Source: Chlorokybus atmophyticus
Lineage: Eukaryota > Streptophyta > Chlorokybophyceae > Chlorokybales > Chlorokybaceae
Reading direction: 5' to 3'
Length of the DNA: 64,000 bases
Assembly: GCA_009103225.1 (NCBI GenBank)
Contig: RHPI01000772.1
Span: 635,457-699,456, forward strand
Part shown: positions 29,400-41,850 of the stretch, piece by piece
How the letters are laid out: the number at the start of each line of letters is the position of its first letter
Numbering within the stretch: position 1 is the stretch's first letter
The notes under the pieces: generated by a model
Seen by the model: only the letters and a program-made list of their open reading frames with translations
Told to the model about the DNA's origin: nothing
Database searches by the model: none
Position numbers and translations under genes: made by a program

Positions 29400-31414
29400 C
29401 ACAACATGCGTTTGCGAGAGTGTCGCGAAGTTGTTGCGGACGACATTGCTATGTACAGTACAGCAAGTGGAGGCTTGTTTTTGCAGTTGCATGGGTGTGC
29501 ATATCTCGTACAAGTTTTACCTGGCTGTAGTACCTGCTAGTGTGCTGTGGACTTGATATTAAGTTTTGGTGTATTTCAATATGCTTTCATAAATATGAAT
29601 GTGCCCCTCGAGGGTTGCTGTTATATCTAGTGTATCCACAACACACAGAGTTGCAGCTTGTTGTTATTGTTGTTGTTGTTTGCAGCTGCTGCTTTTGACC
29701 TTGTTGCCTTGGAAGGACAGAGCCGGCGCGCAAGTATGCAGGAGTTTATGTTGAGTTCCCCGAAGCTGCCTGTGCTCGGGTTAGGTTTAAAGCCCAGGCA
29801 CACTTATTGGAGCGTTTCGCCAATCAGGAGGCAGCCGACCATGTTTAGGATGGCGCGCGAAGCAAGTCTCAACTGCAAGTCCACCATACACCCAACCACA
29901 TCACTCACGCAGCAGATTTTAGCGGCTACTTGGTTCAAGTCATTGAAGGTACATTGTTGTTGCACAGTTGCATCCATGTCGCTAGTCATGCAGTGGTACT
30001 GACAGTATTTGCAAGCAGCATTACTGGATGTTGATGTACAAGGAGACTTGGCAGGCAGGCAAAGAGAAAGGGAAACGTTAAGCCGCTTGGACCATTTCTT
30101 CAGATGGCAGCAAAAAGTACAATCGGTGAAAGTGTATGCGTTGAGGCGTCTCCCTTGCAGTATCGATACTCATGCCACAAAGCCATCATGAGTTTCAAAG
30201 CCGATAGAGTCTGATCACACACGCATGTCGACTTCACATCCACATACGTTGTCGACACTTACAGCCCACCTGACGAGCTTCCCCCCCCGGTGCAGAACAT
30301 TGAGGCTTACCGTGCAACAAGGTCAAACAGAGACCCAACAACACTGACATCATCAAGTGAGTACAACCCCTTAGCTGCCTAGCACATCACTTGCTTACAA
30401 TCGCCAAAACTATTTTTCTAGGTACTCAATATTCAACAAGTATGAAACGGTACCTCGGGACTAACTGCAACCCGTTAGCGCCTTGGAAAGGAGTACAGAT
30501 ATTGCAGGCAGTGACTGCATCATCTGCTTTGTCAAGCTGTCATGCTGGCTTTCATTTGTCAAAGTCATCGTTGTAAACGCAGTGACATGCATGATAGCAC
30601 TGGTAAACATACATGCACACAAGAAGAGCGAAGGGGGGCACATTCACACACTGCATGCCGTTGCTGCTGCTGCTGTTGTACAGCTTGTGACTATCATTGT
30701 TGACGCTACTCCCCGTGTGTTGTACAGGTAATGACTGATCCAGGCATGTCAGGCATGTTCAACGGGTGATGGTGTTGATAGCAGTAGTGATGTAGAGTAG
30801 AACATGGTAACATGTTGATGGTGAGTTTAAGTCGCTAATTGTATGCTAGTCACACTCTTTGCATTTTGCATGCATGAGCATACGCACGCCACATTGTATG
30901 TACAGCATATTGCATGCCCAAGCGGGCATCCAATGAAGTTGTAACATGTATGTCTATGCGTGCGGTATCGAGATGCGCTCAGTGGTGTAATACCTTTCGC
31001 ATCAAGGTAAATATTTGTGTGCCTGAGTGGGTTGCATGCAGCTGTACTCATGGTGTGCCTGTTCTTGTGCATTGTGTGACACACTCATAGCTTTTTAAAA
31101 CTCTCCCATCCGTAGCCACATCATGTTGTGTCTTCACCAATTGTGTGCTTTTGTGCGTGGTACACTGTTGCTGCAGGAGCCACTCCACAGTTGCCGCAGC
31201 TGTCCATGTGTTGCGAGTGCCGTCTCCATGCAAGTGCAACCGTTTGTGCATGTACATTTTGGTCAGGTGTTGCAAACATGGTGCTTCTATGGACACTGAA
31301 GGGGAAGAGCGGTGGGTGTTGACATTCAATATTGCTATCCCTCTAAGTGTTGAAGATGAAAACTGGGAAGTACTAATGTGCTTGCAAGTTACATTTGTGT
31401 CGCATGCTCTGTGA
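29400..31414 (+). pseudogene. Decayed paralogue of the AP2-like family (copy B)
   Basis: Coding-like blocks on plus, in order: after an AG at 29486, MGVHISYKFYLAVVPA; at 29727-29948, RKYAGVYVEFPEAACARVRF and LLERFANQEAADHV, an AP2-like strand-strand-helix pattern, interrupted by TAG after ADHV; at about 30220-30358, STYVVDTYSPPDELPPPVQN ending at a GTGAGT donor; at 30421 onward, RYSIFNKYETVPRD followed directly by TAA, then SALERSTDIAGSDCIICFV. The last block matches copy A (FDYYETVPRDRL…ERHADIRIGGRIIAFI). A final block at 31275-31414 includes ERWVLTFNIAIPLSVEDENW. Two in-frame stops in otherwise conserved stretches argue for a pseudogene. Function unknown. Confidence 0.4.
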
Positions 31415-33574
31415 TTGACAGTCATTAGAGGGAAACCACCTCACAACCCACCCCACAACACGAAACGAATACTATCAACAATATACAAGCGTTCGATGTT
31501 AAAGATACTCTAGCATCCCTACCTTTCACGCCACCAATGCTTTTGCGTGACCTTAACTACCTTATCATGTGCCATTATCATTATACTATTATAATCGATG
31601 ATATTTATACAGGGTCGCAACATCATCGGTTACAAATGTGAAGCATCTTCCATTGCAATTAGCACATGATCACAAACATCAATGAGACAAGTTTAACACA
31701 TTATTTTAAATATTGTGCTAGTATTAGTATATTTGTATATCATAATGTATGTATATCAGATGTAAAGCATTTTACTTACGGTTCTTACAAATTCCAACCC
31801 AAGTCATATCCAACAAACTTGTTGATCTTGTTGATCGTATTGAAGGCGAGCAGGCGCCCTGAACTTTTGACATTGTTGACATTGAGGGTTTCCACTGGAA
31901 CTTCCCAAGGCGCATCAGGGCCCTAATGAAGGGGCCCTGATTAAGGGGCAGATACTTACCTGTTATGATCGGAGGTCACATGATGAGGCAATCAATTTGA
32001 GGCCCCAAGAGTTCCGTGCCGTGCCGTACCGCGCACGGAGCCCCGTGCAACGGCTGAGGACTGTGCAAGTGTGGAATATATTATCGCAGACGTCCAGAAT
32101 ACGGGTGGTTCGCAGGCCAAGGAGGCCGCGTGACTGTGTCCGCCCGCATCGTACATTGAACTCAATCCTACATCCTGAACTTCGGGATTCCGCCCGGCTC
32201 CCCGAGCTAATTCCGCACCCGAAGGGTTGCATTCTATTGCGCAGTTGACGTCATGAGACACGGTGCTTCCGCCTGGAGGGTCGTGTAGGTCGACGACCAA
32301 TCACTCAGACCGAGACAATCCATGAATCGCCCTTCCTCTGAGAGGCAAGTGTGCAACACTTTTCCCTAATCATTTCCCTAACAGATGGAAATCCGGTATT
32401 CAATGCCATGATACAGGCTGTTCATTGCAAAAGACCGTCATACGGTATTGCGTGAGGGCCTAGCCACCTGGTCGGCCGCCACTCATGAGCTCAGTCAGGA
32501 CCTTTAAAGGCCGGACAAATGATGCCGTCCTGCTGTCTTGCTCCTTCCCGGCAAAAGCATCGGCCCGCGCAAACCGACACGCCCTTGCGTGCGCGAAAGA
32601 AGCTAAAGAAGGGGGCAAGAAAAACCTCCCCCGGTAAGCTGTCAGTTCGGGGCCTTTGACGCGCAGCGTAGCGCGATTGGATTTTGCAGCAAGTCGCTAG
32701 AAAGTCAGCACCTACGCGCGCCGATAAGCGGATAGTCGCTCATCAGTGCGGTTGGGCGAGAGCCTCTCGCCGCACGTGTTGGGGCTCAACCCCAAAAAAT
32801 CCCCCATGCCCGTCGCTCGTGCAGCGGGGTGGAAAGAGGAGCTGGTCCGCTGCCTCATCATTTTCAGGATTTATTAATTTATTAGCGCGTCAGACTCCCC
32901 ATGTCACCCTCCGCCGGCAGTAACCAGCCGTAACCGCCCTTTTCTGCGCCAAGTTTTGCGGCTGCGGGGGCTTCGCCGCGCAGGCGGTTGCAGCGCATGG
33001 TCGCTTTTTCGGCCCGCGGGGGAGGCCTACCCGGCTTTATGGGTTATTGCTCCGGCCGAGAAGCGCTGCGAGCCACCCGATGGGCTCAGGAGACGAGCAG
33101 CGGGAGGGAAAAAAACCGACTTGATTGCTGCCCTGCGCGCTTGATTAGAAGGGAAGCTTTGGGGTTGCCTTCTCTGTTCTGCTCGCCTGCCGCCTGCCAT
33201 AGCCAACTTGCGGTCGAAGCTTCGCCTCCGCCCTTTTGGGCCGCTCACTTTGCGGCCAGCAGCAGCTTTTGGGGTTTGTGAGGGTTTTAGTTGCCTGCTC
33301 AGCGTGCGTGTGGTGGGCGGCGACAGCGTGGAGGTGGTGCTGGACGTGGGTGTTGGGGTGGACGACGCTGTTGTAGGGGTGGGCAGCGTCGGTAACCGTG
33401 TTGTGTTGGGCTAAACGGCCGGGGCTTGTGACGAGAGGGGAGGCGACGTTGACTGAGGGGGGCTTTGGCCTGCTTGTCCTGCTTCTCCTTCAGCTGTGGG
33501 GCTGAGGACAGGGGGGAGCTTCCTGCGGGAGGTAGATCTGGCGAGGTGAGGTCCCTGGTATATGGCGGGGCAGC
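31415..33574. other. Spacer with GC-rich island (about 31850-33290)
   Basis: The first part is AT-rich. From about 31850 the composition changes to GC-rich DNA with an inverted repeat (TCAGGGCCC…GGGCCCTGA near 31915-31941) and motifs such as GCGCAGCGTAGCGC and GGGGCTTCGCCGCGC, unlike the neighbouring spacer. No gene is recognised. It may be the promoter region of the MYB gene or inserted DNA. Confidence 0.4.
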
Positions 33575-36500
33575 ATGCGTGCTACAGAGGGGCGACTCTT
33601 GCCGCCGCCCGCGGGCACGGCTCATCAGGTGAGGCTCTCTGAGCTGCTGTGGTTCTGTGCTTCGCAAAGTTAGGCTTAGCGTCAGCTGACAGCAGACCAG
33701 TGTCAGGCTTTGCCGGTATGGTTTTTTTCGCTGCTCATCCTCTCGCCCCTCATCTAACTTTCTTGGGCTCTGGGGCTTGTCCTGCACCCTGTCCCCTGGC
33801 CTAGTCTGGTTACGCTGAGGTGTCCCCGTTGTGCGGATGGGCGCCCGTTGTAGATGCAAGCTAGCTAGTTTTTGCATTTAGCCGAGAGCGCTTTGCTTGC
33901 TGGTCGTTTAGTTGGCAGTTGTTAAGCCGCAAGCCAACCTGATGTTGCAACAGTGGTAGATGAACTTAAGGAGCTGGTGGTGTGGTGGTCAAGTCATTGC
34001 GTCGGCCGCTTGTAATGCTGATGCTTTGTGCTGAACGCCTGTTTGTGTGCAGCATTTACCACCTACTCCTCCTGCTGAACAAGTCAGCACGGCAAGCGCT
34101 CCAGCACCCGAAGGCAGTCATGCCGGCGCATCCGCGCTAGTCTCCGCGCCTTCTCACTGCGCACCCGGGGCCCTTCAACCAAAGGTTAGCAGCAGTTGCA
34201 TCGTGTTGACTGATGGTTGCTGCCTGGTCGGGCAGCTTTTCGAGAGCCATGGCACTCTCTATTCGCTGTAACTGACGGCAATGGGTTTGGGTGATGTGTT
34301 CTTTGGGACACCAGTTGTGCGAGGGTTTCCATTGGAGTGGATGATGTTTTGGAGCACCGGATTGCCAGAGTTGTATGCATCAATCAGGCTCTCAAGAGCT
34401 ACGCTGCATAACTCTTCGGGGGTGGTGATAGGTTCGCAAGCCCTACACCATCACCAAGCAACGGGAACGGTGGACTGACAAGGAGCACCACAAGTTTCTG
34501 GAAGCTTTGAAACTCTATGGACGCGCCTGGAGGCGCATTGAAGGTGAGGAGCTTATTGAGGGTTTGTGTTTGTTAGCTGTTGTTATCCATAAACTGTCCA
34601 CCAGAGCCTCCGGGCTGACAGTGAACACCTTCGCAGAGCACATTGGCACCAAGACAGCGATTCAAATCCGAAGTCATGCCCAAAAGTTTTTTACCAAGGT
34701 ACACAGCAGTCCACGTGAGGCCTTTGTTGGTCTGTGACCCCCCAGCAATCTAACACGCTGCCATTGGCTGTGCGCAACAGCTCGAGCGCGAGGGTTCCTT
34801 GGATGGATCTGTATATAGTGAAGAGTTTAATATCCCCCCTCCGCGCCTCAAACGCAAGCCAGCACACCCGTACCCGCGCAAGGCTGTGGTGGATCCTACA
34901 CAGAGCTCCATCTCTACGGCTGCGAACACCAGTGGGTCGGATGCTGTCTCTGACATCCAGCAGAACGAGCCTGGCCAGCAGGCCAGACCAGTCGTAGCCA
35001 ATGGCCTTGAGCACCCAGGCATCAATATATCCAGCACCCTTGTAAGTGGCAACACCTTTGTGGTGCCAAAGGTTGCACTCCTACTTGTTTCGAACCCTTG
35101 TGCTTACCGGCCTTCTATGTGCAGGCTTCAACAAAGAATGCATCTGCAAGCAGCTGTCCTTTGCCTCCTTCGCCTACACTGGAAGACGACAAGAGAACGT
35201 TGCGCTTGTTTGGGAAGATTGTCAATCAAGCGCTCAACAAGCAGATGATTGAGCAAATCAAAGACTCCATAGGAGCTCACAAACCCGCGCTGTTAAAGGC
35301 ATCAGCAGGGTTGGTTGGTCAGCTTGTCAGCACAGAGTTGACCCTTGCAGAGCAGCCTTCAGCGTGCAAGTCTTCATCTGCTGTGCAAGCGGCCGCCAGT
35401 GTTGGCGACTCTGCGCAGGACGTGGCTGAAGCCAGCCATCGCGCTTGGCAAGAGAGCGAGAAGTGGGTTGCGCGTGCAGCAGAGTTGCAGCATGCCGCCC
35501 ACGTCATGGCCCACATGCCCACAGCAGCGAGTCACATGAGCACAACTCACGTCAGGCCTGTCATCACTGATGAGCTGCCTGCATCCAAGCGGGCAGCTGT
35601 GGCTGCTCCACGCTCAGCTGTGCCTACCCCGCCTCCCCTGCAATACCCTTATCTGCCGGCACTGCCGCGGGATGTTCCTCTCAACATGCCTTTGCCGCCC
35701 AACACGTCTTTGCCCGCTTACGCTCAGTTCAGCACCTTTGACTACTACGCCTCTCGCAGCGCGCACCACTGCCATCAGGGCTGCACACACCCGGCGCACT
35801 TGCTCCCGCCCAACACGTTCGGCCCGTGGGGTTACCCGCCATCCGTGCCGGCCTTGTGGCCTCCCCAACATCAGTCCGACGCCACGGCAGCCGCAGCCGC
35901 AGGTGTCGCCGCCACCTCCGCTTGGTACGCTATGCACGGTGGGAACCTCCCTCCCAGCTACTCGTACCCGCCTGCAAGTCCTCCCATGCCACATTACGAC
36001 CCACACTTGAGAGTGCCGGAGACCACCCTGAGGGCTCCCTCGCCAGCGCCCATTGCGCCTCTGGCAACAACAGCAGCCACCACCACAGTCACCACCTCGG
36101 CTGCGCCAGGTCCCGCACACGGCCCCGGCTTGACCCTGTCCTTGCCCAGCTCGCCTCCGCCTCCGAGTGCCGTCTTGCGCGCCGAGCGCGCAAGCAAGCT
36201 GCGTGAGCTCAAAGCACGCAGAAGCAGTGGAGGTCTCAGCACTACGGGTGAGGTGGCCGATGACGCTCAGGGACGCAATGTGGTTACTGCTGCTGCTCTT
36301 CCACTTGCCACAGCGCGCGAGCACGGCACCCCCTCAGTCTTCGTGCCCACAAATCTGAAGCTGGTGCGGGACACGACAGATGCAGCGGGTCCAGCCCTTG
36401 CGCGAGCGCATGGCATTGCTGCGGTCGTGCCATCTCCTGAGGGCAACACTGCTGCCGATCAGAAAGGCATGAATAACAGTAACAGCAACAGGTCGTCAAC

Positions 36501-37832
36501 ACCATCATCGGCGGTCATCAACGGTGGCTCAGACAACCAGCTTGGATCCGATGGTAGCGGCAGCGGCTCTGATGAAGCCAACCACAATAACAACGTCAAG
36601 TCCCTCTCGTCGCGGTCCTCTGCAGCCAATGTGTCGCTGGATAACTCTGGTCAGGGCTGGACTTCCTCCTCTGATGAAGATGATGCACGAGAACCCAACC
36701 GCTCCGGCTCCGGGTCAGATAGCAAAGAGCTGGAACAGAGTTCAAAGATTCAGCGCGACGGATCAGATGAATCGCTGCTCTCCAAGCAAGATGCATCCTC
36801 GCCCCAAGCCGCGCACCCATCCCTCATACGGCAACGCAGCTTTCATGACCTTCATGAAGCAGAGCAGCAGCGAAGCAAAGTGGCTCGCACGGAGCTGACT
36901 TTGCTGCCTGGTCCTGGCGTGCCTTCAGCAGAGGTGAGCCCACTCACCATGTACAATCTATCTCACTATGCACTGGTTCGATGCAATTGACTGTTGCCCT
37001 CTTCCTAGGGCCGCATGGCATTCAACATGCTCTTTCAACAAAGTCCGCTTCCTCAATCATTTTCGACTCGGGAGCACATGTCACCTCCCTTCACGATGCC
37101 TATCAACCACGCCACCACTGCCGTGCGCAACCTGCCCTTCGCTGCTGGATACGGCAATGGCACACACTTGCAGCTGGCGAGCCCCACCACAGGCTACGCG
37201 TTGTCTGTGCAGAGGCCCGTTCCGGAAGTGCCTCACCTAACGCTCGCACAAGACCAGCATAACAGGTTGACAGTCGATCCCAACGCAGGCCCATCCACTG
37301 TGAGTGTTATGTTGTTGGGTTAGTTTCACAGTGTCACAATTCTATGGAGAAACTGGTGGCGAGTAGTTGACTATAGCATTTATTCAGTGTTGTTGTGCTG
37401 GTGCAGGCCCTTATAGCTGAGCCCATGCAGCTCTCGCCTTCAAATCGGCCGCGCACGCAAGGGGCGTTGGATTTGATGCTGCAGCAGCCAGCCAGCGCTG
37501 CATCGGTGGCAGCCCAGCAGCGATTAACTGCGTTGTGCCGCTCAAGCTCGGAGGGCAACATTCTGTCATTGAATTCGCTGTCTGGAGGCGTGTTTCCTGC
37601 GAGCGGCTTCATCCCGTACAGGAACAACTACTCTGCTTATGCCGGCAACGTTTCTATCGTACACAATAGCGGTGGCTTTGGTGCCGGCGTAAGCTCGCCA
37701 TTGGCACCAATGTTGGCCCTGCGGAGACCGTCTGCATGCGGGTGCGACAACCTCAGAACCTGCAACGAGTGCCTGTCGCCTACAAAGCAGCTGGAGTGCG
37801 AGTACCATGTGGTGACAGCTGCGGAAGGCTGA
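33575..37832 (+). CDS. REVEILLE/LHY-type single-MYB (SHAQKF) transcription factor
   Basis: The exons are 33575-33628 (tentative first), 34053-34184, 34432-34543, 34637-34698, 34781-35041, 35125-36933, 37009-37299 and 37407-37832. Phases close, giving about 1048 residues. The MYB domain near 63-120 shows [34 protein letters not shown] and [13 protein letters not shown], the signature of CCA1/LHY/REVEILLE factors that bind evening-element-like DNA in plants. A basic [16 protein letters not shown] motif follows, as in the REVEILLE/LHY group. The remainder is long, Ser/Ala/Pro-rich and probably disordered. It has an acidic Ser-rich stretch near 780-850 and a Cys-containing end ([15 protein letters not shown]). 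The protein is much longer than most land-plant members. The first exon is the least certain part; the MYB exons are secure. A clock or light-output role is inferred from the family. Confidence 0.9.
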
Positions 37833-39496
37833 GAAACGAGGCCTCTCTGTCGTTCAATTTTGGTTGTTTTCACTTTATACAAAGTTAATGAACTCTGCCC
37901 CGTGCCCCTCCCCGTCATCGTGTATATGATGCGCGTACAGTGCGCCCCTTATTGTGGGCAGCTGGCTGTCTCGCCCCCTTTGCAGAAGGATTTCTCCAGA
38001 TTCCAATAGTTTCCTACATTGCACTCGTGCGCACATGTAATGCGCGCGAGTTTAGCTTAGCATATACACACAAGCAGCAGGTTAGACCGAGCCTTGCTCT
38101 AGCGTTGGAACGCTCCATTGATTGGTGTATAGGTTGTGTAACAGTTCGGCCTCTCCTGTTTGAGGCGCTTTGTCCAAGAGGTGCAAAGACGCTGGCTATT
38201 GTGAGCAGTTTAATGTACTATTGCTGTTGAGGCATAGCCTTGTTGTGATGGCATGGTATGAGGTTGTGTATGGCACATGCAGTGGTGGTGGGCTGTCTTC
38301 CGGTAGTCATTGTCATGTGCAAATTTGGCCATGCTATACTTCGTGGGTCATTGCTTTAGAGATGCGCACAGAGTCGTAGCTTAGGTTGTGTATGTAGCAA
38401 TGAAGCGTGTGACGTGGTGTGTTGCATGCATGGTGTAATCTGAGTGGGCAGTTCCTCAATTCTGTACACTATCATATGCAATACTGAAATGCGTCCCCTA
38501 GTTAATTGTTGAACGAAAGCTAATCTAGGGCAGTAAGTGCATGGACCGGTGGATAAGGATACAAGCTATGACGGTGGGCAATTCAATGCCAAGGCCATTT
38601 GGGTTGGTCGTCAACAAGGTTGCCGTCATCGTCGTGCATGCTGCTTCTTAGCCACCGCTCGGTCTTACCTCTGCTTCTACCTTCTCCTTGCGCTGTGCTG
38701 GTTGTTGAGTCTTGCCATGCCGCTCTGCCTACTCCCACGTCCTGCTTGAGGGGTATACATAGTGTCTAAGTGGCTTAGGCGGTCTTGGTTGTCTACTTGT
38801 AAAGCTAGCTTTACAAGCTTTATTTTTACCGCCGCCTAAACTATCATTTACCTTGCTTGCTACTTGTGTGTTTACACATCTAGCCCTTCGAGGTTGAGCT
38901 AATTATTAAGCAACTCTTATGCGAGTTATGATGCTACACTTGTGCACATCATTGCGGCGATTTCCCATATATTAAAGTGCTTATCACCCAACAATATCTT
39001 GGTGTTCGAAGAAAAGTTTGAACGTGTTATTGCCACAATGCCTGACCCATAATTCAACCGGATGTGGTCATGTGCGATACAATGGAAGCAGAGTCAACTA
39101 TTAGTAGCAGAATATACATGCACACACCGATACATGAACCCATTGTGCAAGTTTAGGATGACCAATCTACCAGAGCTCAATTCACCTATGCACAATGTTG
39201 TGCCTTAAGCAGAATTAGCGAGGTGTTGGGTTGTTTCGGTTGATGAATAGCTACATCACCCCTAATGACTGCATTCATACCTGAGGCGTTTTTCATTGAC
39301 GAATATGAGGGCGGAGTGTAACACTGCGGGGGAGTGGAGGGATTGCAATGATTATGTAGTCAGCATGGTGTTAAAAAACAAAGCGCTTTCGGCACATGCA
39401 ATTGATGCGTCACACACGTTCCGCATGCTCAACAAGCAGTAGCGCTACTTAAAGGAGCGAGTACTACCATAGCATAGCCGTCACTGGGTACAATTA
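37833..39496. other. 3' UTR and spacer with nested palindrome
   Basis: Past the MYB stop there is no supported gene. The notable structure is the nested inverted repeat at 38773-38839. The rest is ordinary spacer. Confidence 0.5.
38773..38839. repeat. Nested palindrome
   Basis: The inner sequence CTTGTAAAGCTAGCTTTACA plus AG (about 38796-38817) is a perfect 22-bp palindrome. It is enclosed by outer arms TTAGGCGG and CCGCCTAA, so the stretch can fold into a two-tier hairpin. Confidence 0.75.
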
Positions 39497-39501
39497 TCTA
39501 C

Positions 39502-40486
39502 TGTAACAATACCACTCACTTACTTGCTGGACGGCTTGGCAAACTTATGCACAAGCACAAGGACTGACTTCTGGAAGCTCGACCAGCAACACACGGTGCA
39601 GTACCTTGAAGGGGAAGTCACAGCACCGCACCAAGGAAGGAGAGGATGCTAACCTCCCTACTCAGCTCCCACACTCATGCACACTCAAGCACACCCCACA
39701 CACATGTGCAGAGCTGCCACAAGCATCACACCCCACATGGGATGAGAGGGAGAGCCCCTTGAACAACTAAACTAGGCACCCCACACACAAGAGTCCAGTA
39801 TGCACATGCTGAGCTCCTTCAACACTTGTTGAGGTCGTTCATATACCCCCTCTTTGCTGCTCTCCGACCTAGAATATCCAAGTCCAAGGCTACTTGCCTT
39901 GTCATGGCTGCGTTTACCACAACTCATGTCTAGGGCTGCCACATCAGCCCTTGGACCTCTTGTTCAATGTCCAAGACTGATCACACATCAGCCTCGGACA
40001 TTGTGAACGTCCTTGGCTGGTCACATGAGCCTTGGACAATGTGAACGTCCTTGGCTGGTCATATCAGCCTAGGACATGACACACATGCATACATATGCAT
40101 CTCTATGCATATGTATGCATATGCACATATGCCCGCATATGCACACATATGCGCATGCATGCATACACATGCATACATCTAGTACGTACCTCATATCCTC
40201 ACATATGCACTCATATGCGGACATATGCACATGCAAACATATGCACACACATGCGGACACATGGCTCACATGGCCATGTCTCAATCGTACTAGCTCTATG
40301 CTTGCTGATGTGCAATACCTTGTGTAGTTTGTCTCACTCAAGGCCTTATAGGCTCAAGAGCAGACCACGTGAGAGCCACCCCACAAGCACTACACATGCT
40401 TATGACATGGAAAATGCACCCGGTCTCATCTTAGTTACATAAGTAAGGAACAAAGAATGACTTTAGCCAGCCTTATAGGCGTAACA
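39502..40486. mobile_element. Solo LTR, copy 2 (985 bp)
   Basis: Same family and orientation as the element at 17887. It starts TGTAACAATACC and ends GGCGTAACA. The flanks are a perfect 5-bp target-site duplication TCTAC (39497-39501 and 40487-40491), different from copy 1, so the two are independent insertions. Compared with copy 1 it lacks a short internal stretch in the GAACGTCC repeats and carries extra ATATGC repeats. Its TATA-like box is changed to TTACATAA (about 40435). No internal retrotransposon genes are present. Confidence 0.9.
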
Positions 40487-41570
40487 TCTACTCACTATAT
40501 CATTACCCCACCCTGTTAGTAATGCAAGCCTTAATTAGTTGCCCAGTCCCATACCCTACTACTCTCACATGCCTTGCTTGCCTGCCCACTCCTCCGCCCA
40601 TTGCACACACCAAGATAAAGCATATCGTTCAGCCCTGCCCTATTTTAATAGAAGTGCCCCTGCCTGTATGTTGGTCTTGTAATGTGCTTGCCTGCTCTTG
40701 TATGCGTGCTCTCTATGTTGTACATGTTTGTAAAGCAAATGCATGTGCAGACATTGTTAGCTGTAAATAGCTGTCCACACCCCTTCATCACGAAGTCTTC
40801 ATGCACCCGTCGTGAGCACTACAAGGACTTTATGCATGGACGACATAATGTTGCCCCCTAATGTACTCACGCGATGGCTCAATTCATTTTTGTTTACAAA
40901 GCTCACATATGCACCGTTATGTAACATATACGTATAAATTAAGCACTCATTTAAGCAACAAGTTACAACTCGTGGCTCTTAACCTCATTATGTTCTAACA
41001 GTCGCAAATGGGGTCATGATTACATTGCAATAAAGATTGCATCAGTAAAAATAAATAAGATATTAATGTGTAAGCTATGCAATGCTATGAACGCAATACA
41101 AACCGACCTTCATACACAAACGTACATATACATGTTGAGATACGTGTATGCATGTTGCATAATGTATATGTATTTGCATATTGTGTGATAATGTCTACAC
41201 GTTTTGTATAAGTGATGACTAGTTGGCTAGCTAGCGCTGCTTTGGATCTCAACATTTGTCTTGCTTGCAACTTGTGGTAAATAAGGTATGAGTGTGAGTA
41301 CCACACAACTGTGCACTTAAGCTTGATACAACGTATAGTAAATGTATGCATACATTACGCTGTACGATAATTATTGTATCCCCTATCAGACAGCTAAACT
41401 GCAATGTGTCGATAAAGTGCCCGTACTATACGGTACGCTGCTGAAAACGTTGCCAGTTCGGTATTGGCTAGCTGACCAGAGGATCAGTGACCACACAACA
41501 TCGTAATCGGCCGCCGACGAGAAGGCGAACCGGCAAGGGAAAAGACTTTTCCCACATTACACTAGAAGAG

Positions 41571-41593
41571 TGGCGCCACTGGTAGTGGCGCCA
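41571..41593. repeat. Perfect hairpin, 10-bp arms, 3-nt loop
   Basis: TGGCGCCACT at 41571-41580 and AGTGGCGCCA at 41584-41593. Confidence 0.9.
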
Positions 41594-41687
41594 ACAACTT
41601 ATGGGCGGGGCTAGGCTCAAAATACGGTACCTATCATAAATACGATTCCTACCATACATAGCACTGTGCAGTACAGTCTGGAAAGGC

Positions 41688-41850
41688 TGCTGGCTAAGCT
41701 CATAGCCTATCGATGTATGTATGAAATACTAGGCTATCAGCCTAGCCAGTAGTAGCCAATAAAGACTGTATAGTACTGTACAGTACTATATAGTCTTCCT
41801 GCCATAGTACGTTGCAGTACTATAGCAGGAACCTTCGGTCATTACATGTC
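41688..41850. repeat. Cluster of nested inverted repeats
   Basis: CTGGCTA…ATAGCCTA pairs with TAGGCTAT…TAGCCAG over about 41689-41749. A 22-bp perfect palindrome centred on CTGTACAG (TATAGTACTGTACAGTACTA then TA) follows at about 41769-41790. CCTGCCATAGTAC and GTACTATAGCAGG lie further on. Confidence 0.7.

Larger units (their letters stand above)
23191..29400. other. Gene-poor AT-leaning spacer with N gap and tRNA-like elements
   Basis: There is no firm gene. Coding-like scraps are a plus-strand frame at about 23255-23400 (LADIIKHKGMFMKHKEQALL) running into the gap, a plus frame after an AG at about 23706 (GYVLAISCHMHVQLHLIKIT), and a possible minus-strand terminal exon ending at 23954 (GRVQEEDDEGQEETPLKA, stop). 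Short ATATGAAGCACATATG repeats occur at about 25660-25715. Two tRNA-like elements lie at 26.5 and 27.2 kb. Confidence 0.45.

Noticed and set aside
33299-33877. A 192-codon minus-strand frame rich in Pro, Arg and Gln
   Set aside because: It overlaps the inferred first MYB exon and its upstream region, has no recognisable domain, and reflects GC-rich composition.
35614-36324. A 236-codon frame antisense to the large MYB exon
   Set aside because: It is a shadow of a GC-biased coding exon, rich in Gly/Arg, without domain or splice support.
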